Source: Pseudomonadota bacterium
Lineage (GTDB): Bacteria > Pseudomonadota > Gammaproteobacteria > Burkholderiales > Thiobacillaceae
NCBI GenBank assembly: GCA_030684775.1
Contig: JAUXXW010000132.1
Span: forward strand, 1 to 62,637
Reading direction: 5' to 3'
Length of the DNA: 62,637 nucleotides
The position numbers and the translations under genes were made by a program. Within the stretch, counting starts at the first letter, position 1; every line of letters starts with the position of its first letter. The notes beneath the pieces were generated by a model, which worked only from the letters and a program-made list of their open reading frames with translations, did not search any database and was not told where the DNA came from. Below, piece by piece: positions 42,788 through 52,238 of the stretch.

Positions 42788-44260
42788 ATGGCACATTTTC
42801 TTCCCCTCTCCCGCGTCGCCCGCCTGGTGGGCGAGTCCCGTTCGGCCATCCAGCGGATGATCCGCGATGGCGAACTGGCCACTTTCGACGGCATGGTCGA
42901 CATGAACGAACTCCTGCGCGTGTTCCCCGACGTGCAGTGGGAGGATGACGGCGAATTCAAGCGGGTCGAGGAAATCAAGGCGAAGGCGTTTTCCCGCCGG
43001 GTCATGGAACGCACCCTGCCGGACAAGGAAGTATTGGCCGAGCGCTTGTACGAAATGAGCAGGGAATTCGCCGCCGCCAAGACGCTGCTGCTGCACTACG
43101 ACGAGGTGCTGCGTTTCCTCGACGACAAGCTGGACGATGTCGCGGAGGCGGGCGCGGGCAAACAGTCCGTCCAGCAGTCGATCGTCGTTCTCAAACAATG
43201 GCTCAGACAGGAACTCGATGCGACGCCCAAGGAAACCGAGCGCGCCCAAGCCCTGCTGGCCCAGGAAAATGTGATGCGCATCATGTCAGCCCAGGTAACC
43301 ATACTTCCCGCCGGCCACGAGTTCTTCGTGGAGGGCAACGACACCTTGCTGGAGGCTTCGCTGCGCGCCGGCATCCCGCTCAATTACGGTTGCAGCAACG
43401 GTAATTGCGGCGAGTGCAAGGCGCGCCTGGTTTCCGGCCAGATCAAGAAAGTGCATCCGCACGATTTCGTGCTCAAGGAGGCGGAAAAGGCCGATGGCGC
43501 TTTCCTGCTTTGCTCCTATACGGCGGTCAGCGACGTGGTGGTGGAGGCGGGCGTTTCCGGCGCCGACGACATTACGCCGCAAAGCATTCCCACCCGGGTG
43601 AAGGCGGTGGAAATCATCAACGAGCGCATTGCCGCCCTGCACCTTAGCGCGCCGCGCAGTCAGCGCCTGCACTTCCTTGCCGGGCAGCGGATCACGTTGA
43701 CTTCCGGCGATATCGGCGGCGAGTACTACGTGGCGAGCTGCCCCTGCGAGGATCGCCACATCGAACTGCATATCCGCCGCGACAACCGCCCCTTCTCGCG
43801 CCATGTGTTCGAGGACCTGGCCAAGGAAGACATCGTGCGCATCGACGGCCCGCACGGCCGCTTCGTGATGAAGCTGGATTCGCGCCGGCCGGTGATCTTC
43901 GTCGCCTGGGACGACGGTTTCGCGCCGATCAAGAGCTTGGTGCAACATGCGATGAGCCTGGAAATCGCCGAATCCATGCATCTCTACTGGGCGGCGGGGA
44001 GCGTTGGCGGCAAGGGCGGCCACTACCAGGACAACCACTGCCGTTCCTGGGCTGACGCCCTCGACGATTTCAGCTATCAGGCGCTGGACACGGCGGACGG
44101 CCCGGCCGCCATCGCCGAAGCCATCCTCGCCCATCATCCCGACCTGCGTCGCGCCGACTTCTACGTCGCCGGCCCGCACGCGCTCTTGCAGACGCTGCGG
44201 GAAGGCGCGCTGGCGCGCGGCCTGTCACCGCTGGGCTGGCATGGGGAAGTGATCGAGTAG
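42788..44260 (+). CDS. HTH-coiled coil-[2Fe-2S] ferredoxin-reductase fusion
   Basis: 490 aa from ATG 42788; ATG 42779 would add three residues. Residues 1-50: MerR/excisionase-like helix-turn-helix (LSRVARLVGESRSAIQRMIRDGELATFDGMV). Residues about 60-165: coiled coil (ERLYEMSREFAAAKTLLLHYDEVLRFLDDKLDDV). Residues about 170-260: plant-type ferredoxin with CSNGNCGECKARLVSGQ and LLCSY. Residues 265-490: ferredoxin-NADP reductase-type FAD/NAD(P) domains (YYVASCPCEDRHIELHIRR, FVAWDDGFAPIKSL, FYVAGPHALLQTL). The redox half resembles CDP-6-deoxyglucoseen reductase-like proteins. Fusion to a DNA-binding-like domain suggests a redox-sensing role. Divergent from recJ. Confidence 0.85.
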   Translation: MAHFLPLSRVARLVGESRSAIQRMIRDGELATFDGMVDMNELLRVFPDVQWEDDGEFKRVEEIKAKAFSRRVMERTLPDKEVLAERLYEMSREFAAAKTLLLHYDEVLRFLDDKLDDVAEAGAGKQSVQQSIVVLKQWLRQELDATPKETERAQALLAQENVMRIMSAQVTILPAGHEFFVEGNDTLLEASLRAGIPLNYGCSNGNCGECKARLVSGQIKKVHPHDFVLKEAEKADGAFLLCSYTAVSDVVVEAGVSGADDITPQSIPTRVKAVEIINERIAALHLSAPRSQRLHFLAGQRITLTSGDIGGEYYVASCPCEDRHIELHIRRDNRPFSRHVFEDLAKEDIVRIDGPHGRFVMKLDSRRPVIFVAWDDGFAPIKSLVQHAMSLEIAESMHLYWAAGSVGGKGGHYQDNHCRSWADALDDFSYQALDTADGPAAIAEAILAHHPDLRRADFYVAGPHALLQTLREGALARGLSPLGWHGEVIE

Positions 44261-44348
44261 GCTGGGCTACGTTCGTGCTCACACCGCGCATGAATGCGCG
44301 TATCGGTATATGGCCATCGCTGGCAGAAGGTTGAAGTGCGATATTTCT

Positions 44349-44389
44349 AATTCTTATTCTTGTTGCAAGAATAAGAATTCTGCTATCTT
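44349..44389 (+). promoter_or_regulatory. promoter with 14-bp perfect palindrome upstream of the RAMA gene
   Basis: AATTCTTATTCTTG (44349-44362), TTG, and CAAGAATAAGAATT (44366-44379). It covers a -35-like TTGTTG (44360-44365), which is 18 bases from TATCTT (44384-44389). No T-run follows, so an operator is more likely than a terminator. Confidence 0.65.
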
Positions 44390-44418
44390 GCTAGCACTCA
44401 CATTACGGAGTGCATCCC

Positions 44419-44922
44419 ATGCCAACTATCCAAATTGATGACGACGTCTTTGCCGTGCTGCAAAGCAATGCAGTGGCGTTTGTCGATTCTCCAAACTCAA
44501 CGCTACGACGATTGCTTGGCCTTGACGTGAGCCGGGACGCTTCCTCGCTGCCTGATTCGAAGGTTGGTTCACTAGCAGATCTCGATAAGTTCTTTGAGGA
44601 GCACCACTTTTCTACTCGACGTGCCAAAGCGCCCAAGGCTGATCTGAAGTTACTTGTTCAGGCGGGCTTGTTGCACGAGGGTGAACTCGTCCAGTTGGTT
44701 GACTATCAAGGGCAGAGGATAGCCAGTTGCGAGGCGGCCATTGCTGGCGCGCAACTTGAGTTCAATGGACAACGCTATTCGATGAGTCCCCTTGCGCAAG
44801 AACAACTGCGCAAACTTGGCTTCAAGAGTAAATCCGTGCGTGGGCCGTCGCACTGGGTGACGGTGAGTGGGGTCTCAATCTCAGCGCTCTGGGAGCAACT
44901 GCAAGCACAGATACCTAAATGA
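44419..44922 (+). CDS. ribbon-helix-helix (SeqA-N-like) plus RAMA domain protein
   Basis: 167 aa from ATG 44419 (ACGGAG eight bases upstream). N-terminus MPTIQIDDDVFAVLQSNAVAF...STLRRLLGL resembles the SeqA-type dimerising ribbon-helix-helix. Residues about 75-165 (LVQAGLLHEGELVQLVDYQGQRIASCEAAIAGAQLEFNGQRYSMSPLAQEQLRKLGFKSKSVRGPSHWVTVSGVSISALW) fit the RAMA domain linked to restriction and adenine-methylation systems. The gene is AT-richer than its surroundings. It may bind the palindrome at 44349-44379 and autoregulate; any modified-DNA reading role is inferred. No methylase gene is adjacent. Confidence 0.75.
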   Translation: MPTIQIDDDVFAVLQSNAVAFVDSPNSTLRRLLGLDVSRDASSLPDSKVGSLADLDKFFEEHHFSTRRAKAPKADLKLLVQAGLLHEGELVQLVDYQGQRIASCEAAIAGAQLEFNGQRYSMSPLAQEQLRKLGFKSKSVRGPSHWVTVSGVSISALWEQLQAQIPK

Positions 44923-45037
44923 CGACGAACATAACAGCGGGAAAATCAGTATGGGATGGACCCGTATTCCCCTTTTTCCTCGCGCGCGGATTCATTCGGC
45001 CCAATACTCTTGGCCTACCCACATCAAGGAGAGCGCC

Positions 45038-45235
45038 ATGACTATGTCAGTGCAGGCCGAATTACCAGACCAACTGGCACGACAAGGCCAGGAACTGATC
45101 AAAAACGGTTGGGCGCCGGACATGAATACCCTGCTGACGGAGGCACTACGGCGCTATCTGGAGTCCCATCCGGAGGCGCTGGCTGAGGCTTTTGTTCGTG
45201 AGGACGTGCAGTGGGGCCTGCATGGAGGCGACTGA
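45038..45235 (+). CDS. small antitoxin-like protein
   Basis: 65 aa from ATG 45038 (AAGGAGAG upstream). MTMSVQAELPDQLARQGQELIKNGWAPDMNTLLTEALRRYLESHPEALAEAFVREDVQWGLHG has the ribbon-helix-helix pattern of antitoxins. It overlaps the PIN-toxin start by 14 bp. Confidence 0.82.
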   Translation: MTMSVQAELPDQLARQGQELIKNGWAPDMNTLLTEALRRYLESHPEALAEAFVREDVQWGLHGGD

Positions 45236-45731
45236 CTCCCGAGAGATGGTCATTGCGGACGCGGGACCGCTGATCCATCTCGATGAATTGGGTTGCCTGG
45301 ATTTGTTGAGGGATTTTTCCCGTGTATTGGTGCCGGATGCCGTCTGGCGCGAGGTCGAAAGGCACCGGCCAACGGCTCTGATCGGCTTGGCGTTGGAACG
45401 CGTGCAAGTTGAGGCGGCCGACCCACGTGTTGCCACGCTCTCACTCACTTTCACCCTGCACCGTGGCGAGCGGGAGGCTTTGACGCTTCTGTCCTGTTAT
45501 CCCGATGCGCTGTTTCTGACTGACGACACGGCGGCCAAATTGGCCGCCCAAGCAATTTCTACTCGCGTGCATGGCACCTTGGGTCTGGTCGTTCGCGCCC
45601 TACGACGGGGCCAGCGTAGCCGGGATGAAGTCATCGGCTTGCTGCGCGCCATACCAGAACGAACGACCTTGCATATCAGGCCCACTCTATTGAGAGAGGT
45701 CATCAGCCAGGTAGAGGCGGTTGGTCGGTAA
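45222..45731 (+). CDS. DUF3368-type PIN-domain toxin
   Basis: 169 aa from ATG 45222; ATG 45246 (MVIADAGPLIHL) is an alternative. VIADAGPLIHLDELGCLDLL carries the first PIN acid, RGEREALTLLSCYPDALFLTDDTAAKLAA the central Glu and the TDD motif, and VHGTLGLVVRALRRG the C-terminal part. Probable RNase toxin of the upstream antitoxin. It ends one base from prpD, convergent. Confidence 0.85.
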   Translation: MEATDSREMVIADAGPLIHLDELGCLDLLRDFSRVLVPDAVWREVERHRPTALIGLALERVQVEAADPRVATLSLTFTLHRGEREALTLLSCYPDALFLTDDTAAKLAAQAISTRVHGTLGLVVRALRRGQRSRDEVIGLLRAIPERTTLHIRPTLLREVISQVEAVGR

Positions 45732-47183
45732 TTACACCGCGAACAAGCCCATGAATTCCTGTACTGGCACCGCCTCGAAACGGGTCTGGTCGGCGCAGAG
45801 CGCGTTGAGGGTGGCGCATTTCTTGGCTGACAGCTTGGCGGCGATGGCGGCTTCGAACTTCTTCACCAGAACCGGGATGCCTTCGTCGCGGCGGCGGCGG
45901 TGGCCGATGGGGGCGTCGATGCTGACTTTCTCGGTACTGCTGCCGTCCTTGAAAAACACCTGCACGCTGTTGCCGATGTAGCGTTTGTCGGCTTCCAGGT
46001 ATTCGCGGGTGAAGCGCGGGTTTTCCTTGACCGTGGTGAGGGCGCGCAACTGGTCGATGCGTGGGTCGGCGGCGCTGGCGTCGGTGTAGTCGGCGGCGGT
46101 CAGGCCACCTTTGATCAGCGGCACGGCGACCATGTACTGGATGCAGTGGTCGCGATCGGCGTAGTTGTTCATGGGGCCGGTCTTGTCGATGATGCGGCAG
46201 CCGGCTTCCTGGGTTTCGATCTCGATGCGCTCGATTTCCGCGAGACGATCTTTCACGACAGGATGCAGTTGCATCGCGCATTCGACGGCGGTCTGGGCGT
46301 GGAATTCGGCCGGGAAGCTGATCTTGAACAGGATGCTTTCCATGACATATGACCCGAAGCCCTGGCTGAATTTGAGTTCATTGCCGCGGAACAGCGCGTC
46401 CTGGAAGCCCCAGGTCTTGGCGGTGAGCGCCGAGGGATAGCCCATCTCGCCGGTGAGCGCGATCAGCGCCAGATGCACGCCGCGCGAGCTGGCGTCGCCC
46501 GCCGCCCAGGACTTGCGCGAGCCGGTGTTGGGGGCGTGCCGGTAGGTGCGCAGCGAACAGCCGTCGATCCAGGCGTGCGAGAGGGCGTTCAGCACTTCCT
46601 CGCGGCTGCCGCCGAGCATGCGCGCCGCGACGGCGGTGGAGGCGATGCGCACCAGCATGACGTGGTCGAGGCCGACGCGGTTGAAGGCGTTTTCCAGCGC
46701 GGTGACGCCTTGCACTTCATGCGCCTGGATCATCGCCGCGAGCACGTCCTTCATGGTCAGCGGCGCCTGGCCTTCCGCCACCCGCTTACGCGAGAGCCAG
46801 TCGGCGATGCCGAGGATCGCGCCGAGGTTGTCGGAGGGGTGGCCCCATTCGGCGGCCAGCCAGGTGTCGTTGAAATCGAGGAAGCGCACCAGGCAGCCGA
46901 TGTCCCAGGCCGCTTTCACCGGGTCGAGTTCATGCGAGGTACCGGGCACGCGGGTGCCGCCGGGCAGCGAGGCGCCGGGCACGATGGGGCCGAGCAGCTT
47001 GGTGCATTCCGGGTAATCCAGCGCCAGCAGGGCGCAGGCGAGCGAGTCCATCAGGCAATAACGGGCGGTATCCATCGCCAGGGTGGACTGGCTGGCGTCG
47101 TAGTCCATGACGTAATCGGTCATGGCTTGCAGGACGGTATCGAAGGGCGGGCGTGCGGCGGAGCGGATGTCGTGGGCGGACAT
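45732..47183 (-). CDS. prpD: 2-methylcitrate dehydratase PrpD
   Basis: 483 aa from ATG 47183 (AGGAAA upstream). MmgE/PrpD fold with typical blocks: YVMDYDASQSTLAMDTARYCLMDSLACALLAL, RFLDFNDTWLAAEWGHPSDNLGAIL, NTGSRKSWAAGDASSRGVHLAL, FKISFPAEFHAQTAVECAM, RDHCIQYMVAVPLIKGGLTAADY. Dehydrates 2-methylcitrate in propionate degradation. Last gene of the prpEBCD order on the minus strand, separated from prpC by repeat D. Confidence 0.95.
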   Translation of the reverse strand: MSAHDIRSAARPPFDTVLQAMTDYVMDYDASQSTLAMDTARYCLMDSLACALLALDYPECTKLLGPIVPGASLPGGTRVPGTSHELDPVKAAWDIGCLVRFLDFNDTWLAAEWGHPSDNLGAILGIADWLSRKRVAEGQAPLTMKDVLAAMIQAHEVQGVTALENAFNRVGLDHVMLVRIASTAVAARMLGGSREEVLNALSHAWIDGCSLRTYRHAPNTGSRKSWAAGDASSRGVHLALIALTGEMGYPSALTAKTWGFQDALFRGNELKFSQGFGSYVMESILFKISFPAEFHAQTAVECAMQLHPVVKDRLAEIERIEIETQEAGCRIIDKTGPMNNYADRDHCIQYMVAVPLIKGGLTAADYTDASAADPRIDQLRALTTVKENPRFTREYLEADKRYIGNSVQVFFKDGSSTEKVSIDAPIGHRRRRDEGIPVLVKKFEAAIAAKLSAKKCATLNALCADQTRFEAVPVQEFMGLFAV

Positions 47184-47199
47184 GAATGGTTTCCTATTA

Positions 47200-47291
47200 G
47201 TAGGTCGGGTTAGCAGCTTCATCGCGTAACCCGACGTTTGGGTATGTTGCGTCGGGTTACGGCGCAAACCCCGCGCCTAACCCGACCTACG
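47200..47291. repeat. palindromic repeat, family D (three-part)
   Basis: GTAGGTCGGGTTAGC at one end and GCCTAACCCGACCTAC at the other, with inner GTAACCCGAC/GTCGGGTTAC. It lies between prpD and prpC. Confidence 0.88.
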
Positions 47292-47296
47292 ATTGG

Positions 47297-48469
47297 TCAG
47301 GGCCGTTGATCGATGGGCACGAATTTCAAATCTTCCGGCCCGGTGTAATTGGCCGAAGGGCGGATGATCTTGCCGTCTATGCGTTGTTCGATCACGTGCG
47401 CGGCCCAGCCGGTGGTGCGCGAGATGATGAACAGCGGCGTGAACATGGCGGTGGGCACGCCCATCTGGGCGTAGGACACGGCGCTGAACCAGTCCAGGTT
47501 GGGGAACATGTTCTTGATTTCCTTCATCACCGCTTCCAGGCGGTCGGCGACGTCGTAGAGCTTGCGGTTGCCGTTGTGGTCGGCGAGTCGTTTTGCCACC
47601 GCCTTGATGACCACGTTGCGCGGGTCGGACACCGTGTAGACCGGGTGGCCGAAGCCGATGATGACTTCCTTGTTCGCCACGCGAGCGCGAATGTCGGCTT
47701 CCGCCTCATCCGGCGTGTCGTAGCGCGACTGGATGCAGAATGCAGCTTCGTTGGCGCCGCCGTGCTTGGGGCCTCTCAATGCCCCGATGGCGCCGGTGAT
47801 GGCGGAATACATGTCGGAGCCGGTGCCGGCGATGACGCGGCCGGTGAAGGTGGAGGCATTGAATTCGTGCTCGGCGTAGAGGATCAGCGAGGTGTGCATG
47901 GCGCGCACCCAGATTTCCGGCGGAGCCTCGCCATGCAGCAGATGCAGGAAATGGCCGCCGATGGAGTCGTCGTCGCTGCTGTTGCCACCCTCCGTCTCGA
48001 TGCGGCGGCCGTTGTGGCTGTAGTGGTACCAGTAGAGCAGGGCGGAACCCAGCCCGGCGATGAGGCGGTTGGCGATGTTGCGGGCGCCCAGGATCGGCTG
48101 TTTTTCTTCCTCGGGCAGAAGGCAGCCCAGGGTGGAAACGGCGGTGCGCATCACATCCATCGGGTGCGCGGCGGCGGGTAGTTGCTCCAGCACCGTCTTC
48201 AGCACCGCCGGCAGGCCACGCAGGGCTTTCAGCTTGGTCTTGTAGGCCGCCAGTTCGGCGCGGTTGGGAAAATGGCCGTGAATCAGCAGGTGGGCGACTT
48301 CCTCGAATTCGCAGACATCGGCGATGTCGAGGATGTCGTAACCGCAATAGTGCAGGTCGTTGCCGGTGCGGCCGACCGTGCACAGGGCCGAGTTGCCGGC
48401 GACGACGCCGGACAGGGCGACGGATTTCTTCGGCTTGATGCCGGGGGCGGTGGTGGGTGTCTCGCTCAT
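47297..48469 (-). CDS. prpC: 2-methylcitrate synthase PrpC
   Basis: 390 aa citrate-synthase fold: [32 protein letters not shown], the active-site [12 protein letters not shown] (His), [14 protein letters not shown] (His) and [30 protein letters not shown] (Asp region shifted). Shorter than GltA and typical of PrpC: condenses propionyl-CoA with oxaloacetate. Ribosome-binding site AAGGAGA precedes it. Confidence 0.95.
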   Translation of the reverse strand: MSETPTTAPGIKPKKSVALSGVVAGNSALCTVGRTGNDLHYCGYDILDIADVCEFEEVAHLLIHGHFPNRAELAAYKTKLKALRGLPAVLKTVLEQLPAAAHPMDVMRTAVSTLGCLLPEEEKQPILGARNIANRLIAGLGSALLYWYHYSHNGRRIETEGGNSSDDDSIGGHFLHLLHGEAPPEIWVRAMHTSLILYAEHEFNASTFTGRVIAGTGSDMYSAITGAIGALRGPKHGGANEAAFCIQSRYDTPDEAEADIRARVANKEVIIGFGHPVYTVSDPRNVVIKAVAKRLADHNGNRKLYDVADRLEAVMKEIKNMFPNLDWFSAVSYAQMGVPTAMFTPLFIISRTTGWAAHVIEQRIDGKIIRPSANYTGPEDLKFVPIDQRP

Positions 48470-48491
48470 GTTGTCTCCTTATGTGTATCGC

Positions 48492-48568
48492 CGTAGGTTG
48501 GGCAAAGCCGAAGGCGTGCCCAACGTTTGCGTGTCATGTTGGGCACGCTGCGCTTTGCCCAACCTACG
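48492..48568. repeat. family A copy 6
   Basis: 77-bp palindrome between prpC and prpB. On the minus strand its first bases CGTAG supply the prpB stop codon TAG (48566-48564). Confidence 0.9.
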
Positions 48569-49451
48569 ATTGTTCGCCCGCAAACAGCGCGTCGAGCTTC
48601 TGTTCAAAGCCGTGGTAGCCCAAGTGCTCATAAAGATCCATGCGGGTTTGCATGGCGTTGATCACGTTCTTTTGGGTGCCTTCCTCACGGATGGCGCCGT
48701 AAACCTTCAAGGCCGCCTGACTCATGGCGCGGAAGGCGGAGAGCGGGTAGAGCACCAGGCCGACACCGACGCCGCGCAACTCCTCCACCGTGAACAAGGG
48801 CGTGGCGCCGAATTCGGTGATGTTGGCGAGAATGGGCACCTTCACCACCTTGGAAAACGCGGTGTACTGCGCCAGTTCGGTCATGGCTTCCGGGAAGATC
48901 ATGTCGGCGCCTGCTTCGACGCAGGCGCCGGCGCGGTCGATGGCGGCTTGCAGGCCCTCGGCTTGCAGCGCGTCGGTGCGGGCCATGACCACGAACTCGG
49001 AATCGAGCCTGGCATCCACCGCCGCTTTCACCCGGTCCACCATTTCCGATTGGGTGACGATGGCCTTGCCGGGACGGTGGCCGCAGCGCTTCTGCATCAC
49101 CTGATCTTCGATATGCACCGCCGCGACGCCGGCGCGGGTCAGCGCGCGCACCGCGCGGGCGATGTTGAAGGCGCCGCCCCAGCCGGTGTCGATGTCCACC
49201 AGCAAGGGCAGGGGGGTGACGTCGGTGATGCGGCGCGCATCCACCAGGACATCCTCCAGGGTGGTGATGCCGAGGTCGGGGATGCCGCAGGAACTGGCCG
49301 CGACGCCGCCGCCGGAGAGGTACAGCGCCTTGAAGCCGGAATGTTCGGCCAGCAGCGCCGAGTAGGCATTAATGGCGCCGACCACCTGCAAGGGTTGTTC
49401 GGCGGCGACGGCGGCGCGGAATTGGGCGCCGGCTGAAGTGGGTGTGGTCAT
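48564..49451 (-). CDS. prpB: 2-methylisocitrate lyase PrpB
   Basis: 295 aa from ATG 49451. Isocitrate-lyase superfamily: [51 protein letters not shown] (metal-binding Asp), [17 protein letters not shown] (the catalytic KRCGH loop), [19 protein letters not shown]. Cleaves 2-methylisocitrate to pyruvate and succinate. The stop codon is donated by repeat A6. Confidence 0.95.
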   Translation of the reverse strand: MTTPTSAGAQFRAAVAAEQPLQVVGAINAYSALLAEHSGFKALYLSGGGVAASSCGIPDLGITTLEDVLVDARRITDVTPLPLLVDIDTGWGGAFNIARAVRALTRAGVAAVHIEDQVMQKRCGHRPGKAIVTQSEMVDRVKAAVDARLDSEFVVMARTDALQAEGLQAAIDRAGACVEAGADMIFPEAMTELAQYTAFSKVVKVPILANITEFGATPLFTVEELRGVGVGLVLYPLSAFRAMSQAALKVYGAIREEGTQKNVINAMQTRMDLYEHLGYHGFEQKLDALFAGEQS

Positions 49452-49477
49452 GTGTGATCCTCGTCGGTCTTGCACTG

Positions 49478-49725
49478 TCCCCCCCTTTATCAAAGGGGGG
49501 CTAGGGGGGATTTCTTCAAGGGTTGGGCTAGTGTCACCGTCGCTAAATCCCTGTTGAAGCCCCTACCCTTCGGTACCTCGGTCCCCCGTTGGGAAAGGGG
49601 GAAGAAAAGCGTGCGCTGATACCGTTCCCCCCTTTCCCAAAGGGGGGCTAGGGGGGATTTCTCCGGGGGTTGTGCGCGTGGGGCCGTCGCTAAATCCCCC
49701 TCGGTCCCCCTTTGGGAAAGGGGGA
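49478..49725. repeat. two tandem family K copies (7a, 7b)
   Basis: Units 49478-49602 and 49626-49725, each with two hairpins; the first has an extra segment (ACCCTTCGGTACCTCGG). They fill the prpE-prpB gap. Confidence 0.88.
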
Positions 49726-49744
49726 AGAAATGCGGCACCCTCAT
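49490..49744 (-). CDS. 84-codon mini-ORF through tandem K repeats between prpE and prpB
   Basis: ATG 49744 overlaps the prpE stop (ATGA). The frame stays open through both K units ([11 protein letters not shown]...APLWERGE... [10 protein letters not shown]) and ends 38 bases before prpB. Same pattern as in the secretion operon. Confidence 0.4.
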   Translation of the reverse strand: MRVPHFFPLSQRGTEGDLATAPRAQPPEKSPLAPLWERGERYQRTLFFPLSQRGTEVPKGRGFNRDLATVTLAQPLKKSPLAPL

Positions 49745-51648
49745 CGCCCCACCGCCTTGCGGATTTCCTCCAAAGCGTTGGGGTCGTCGAGGGTGGAGAG
49801 GTCGCCGGTTTCGCGGCCTTCCGCCAGGGCTTGAATGGAGCGGCGCAGTAGCTTGCCGGAGCGGGTTTTCGGTAGGGAGGCGACGAAGTGCAGCTTGTAC
49901 GGTTTCGCGACGGCGCCGAGTAGTTCCGCCACCTTGGCGATGCAGGATTTTTCCAGCGCCGCGCGCGCTTCCGGGGTGGCGATCAGCGCCGCGTCTTTCA
50001 CCGTGCAGAAGCCTATCGGCACCTGGCCTTTCACCTCGTCATGCACGCCCACCACCGCGACTTCGGCGAGGGCCGGATGCGCTTGCAGGGCTTCCTCGAT
50101 TTCGCGGGTGCCGAGGCGGTGGCCGGCGGTGTTGATGACGTCGTCGGTGCGGCCGAGGATGAAGTAATAGCCGTCGTCGTCGCGCACCGCCCAGTCAGAT
50201 GAGGTGTAGAGCAATTCATGCTCGAACTGGCCGAAGTAGCTGTTTACATAGCGGCTGTCATCGCCCCAGACGGTGGTCAGGCAGCCGGGCGGCAATGGCG
50301 GCACCACGGTGAGAACACCCTTCTCGTTGGGGCCGCATTCGGCGCCGGTCATGTCGTTCACGATACGAATGTTGAAGCCGTAAGAGGGGAAGCCGGGTGA
50401 GCCGAAGCGGTTGGCCGCTAGTTCTATACCAGGCAGGTAGGTCAGCATCGCCCAGCCGGTTTCGGTCTGCCAGTAATGGTCCAACACCGGCACGCCGAGG
50501 CTGTCGGAAATCCAGCGCGAGGTGGGTTCGTCGAGCGGTTCACCGGCGAGGAACAGGTACTTGAGGCTGGAGAGGTCGTATTTCTTCAGCCAGGCCGGGT
50601 CCTGCTTCTTCAGTACGCGAATGGCGGTTGGCGAGGAGAACATGGTGCTGACCTTGTGCTCCTCGACGATCTTCCACCAGATGCCGGCGTCGGGCCGGAT
50701 CGGCAGGCCTTCGTAGACGATGGTGGTCATGCCGTGGATCAGCGGGCCATAGACGATGTAGCTGTGGCCGACCACCCAGCCGATGTCCGAGGTGGTGAAC
50801 ATGGTTTCGCCCGCGCCTTTGCCATCCCCGGCGTCGTAGATGTATTTCATCGACGCGGCCAGCGCCACGGCATAGCCGCCGACATCGCGCTGCACCCCCT
50901 TGGGTTTGCCGGTGGTGCCGCTGGTGTAGAGGATGTAGCTGGGCTCGTTGGATTCCAGCCAGGTGATGGGCACCTGGGCGTCGCGGAATTCCTCGCGCGC
51001 ATCCCAGTAATCGACATCACGGCCTTCCAGCCATTTCATGTCCGGGTCGAGGCCACGGTCGACGATCAGCACTTTCGCCGGCGGAAATTTCGCTGCGGCG
51101 ATGGCGGTATCGACCAGATGCTTGTAGGGCACCGTCTTGCCGCCGCGCATGCCGGCGTCGCTACAGATCAGCAAACAGGGCTTGGCGTCGTCGATGCGCA
51201 AGGCCAGGTTGGGCGCCGCGAAGCCGCCGAATACCACGGAATGCACGGCGCCCAGGCGGGCGCAGGCGAGCATGGAGAACACCGCCTCGGCGATCATCGG
51301 CATGTAGATCACTACCCGCTCGCCCTTCTTGACGCCGAGACTTTGCAGCACGGCGGCACAGCGGTTCACCTCGCGATGCAGTTCGGCGTAGCTGTAGTAG
51401 CGCTCCTCGCCGGTTTCGCTGGAGAGATAGATCAGCGCCGGTTGCTCGGCGCGGGTGGCCAGGTGGCGGTCCACCGCGTTATGGCAGAGATTGGTTTCGC
51501 CGCCGACGAACCACTGGCGAAAGGGCGGATTGGGTTGCGCCAGCACGCGCGCATAGGGCACGTGCCAGTCGATCAATTGGGCCTGTTCGCCCCAGAATCC
51601 ATCAGGATCACTAATGGAGCGTTGGTAAAACGCCTGCGCTTCCCGCAT
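49741..51648 (-). CDS. prpE: propionyl-CoA synthetase PrpE
   Basis: 635 aa acyl-CoA synthetase of the acetyl/propionyl type: YTSGTTGKPKGVQRDVGGYAVAL (P-loop, with the RDVGGYAVAL extension usual for PrpE), TMFTTSDIGWVVGHSYIVYGPL, YWQTETGWAM, YFILGRTDDVINTAGHRLGTREIEEAL and the acetylatable lysine PKTRSGKLLRRSI. Activates propionate for the methylcitrate cycle. First gene of the cluster; no PrpR is visible. Confidence 0.93.
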   Translation of the reverse strand: MREAQAFYQRSISDPDGFWGEQAQLIDWHVPYARVLAQPNPPFRQWFVGGETNLCHNAVDRHLATRAEQPALIYLSSETGEERYYSYAELHREVNRCAAVLQSLGVKKGERVVIYMPMIAEAVFSMLACARLGAVHSVVFGGFAAPNLALRIDDAKPCLLICSDAGMRGGKTVPYKHLVDTAIAAAKFPPAKVLIVDRGLDPDMKWLEGRDVDYWDAREEFRDAQVPITWLESNEPSYILYTSGTTGKPKGVQRDVGGYAVALAASMKYIYDAGDGKGAGETMFTTSDIGWVVGHSYIVYGPLIHGMTTIVYEGLPIRPDAGIWWKIVEEHKVSTMFSSPTAIRVLKKQDPAWLKKYDLSSLKYLFLAGEPLDEPTSRWISDSLGVPVLDHYWQTETGWAMLTYLPGIELAANRFGSPGFPSYGFNIRIVNDMTGAECGPNEKGVLTVVPPLPPGCLTTVWGDDSRYVNSYFGQFEHELLYTSSDWAVRDDDGYYFILGRTDDVINTAGHRLGTREIEEALQAHPALAEVAVVGVHDEVKGQVPIGFCTVKDAALIATPEARAALEKSCIAKVAELLGAVAKPYKLHFVASLPKTRSGKLLRRSIQALAEGRETGDLSTLDDPNALEEIRKAVGR

Positions 51649-51791
51649 CGCTATCTCCTCGGTGCCACGCCTGGCCTGTGGTGGCTGTGCGTGGTCCGAG
51701 GTGGATTAGGAGGCCTAATGGCGCGTCCTTGTATGAGGAATATCAATTCCGATTATTGATTGGTCGACCTGGGAGGTCGGCCATTGCCGCG

Positions 51792-52234
<443 letters not shown>

Positions 52235-52238
52235 AGGG

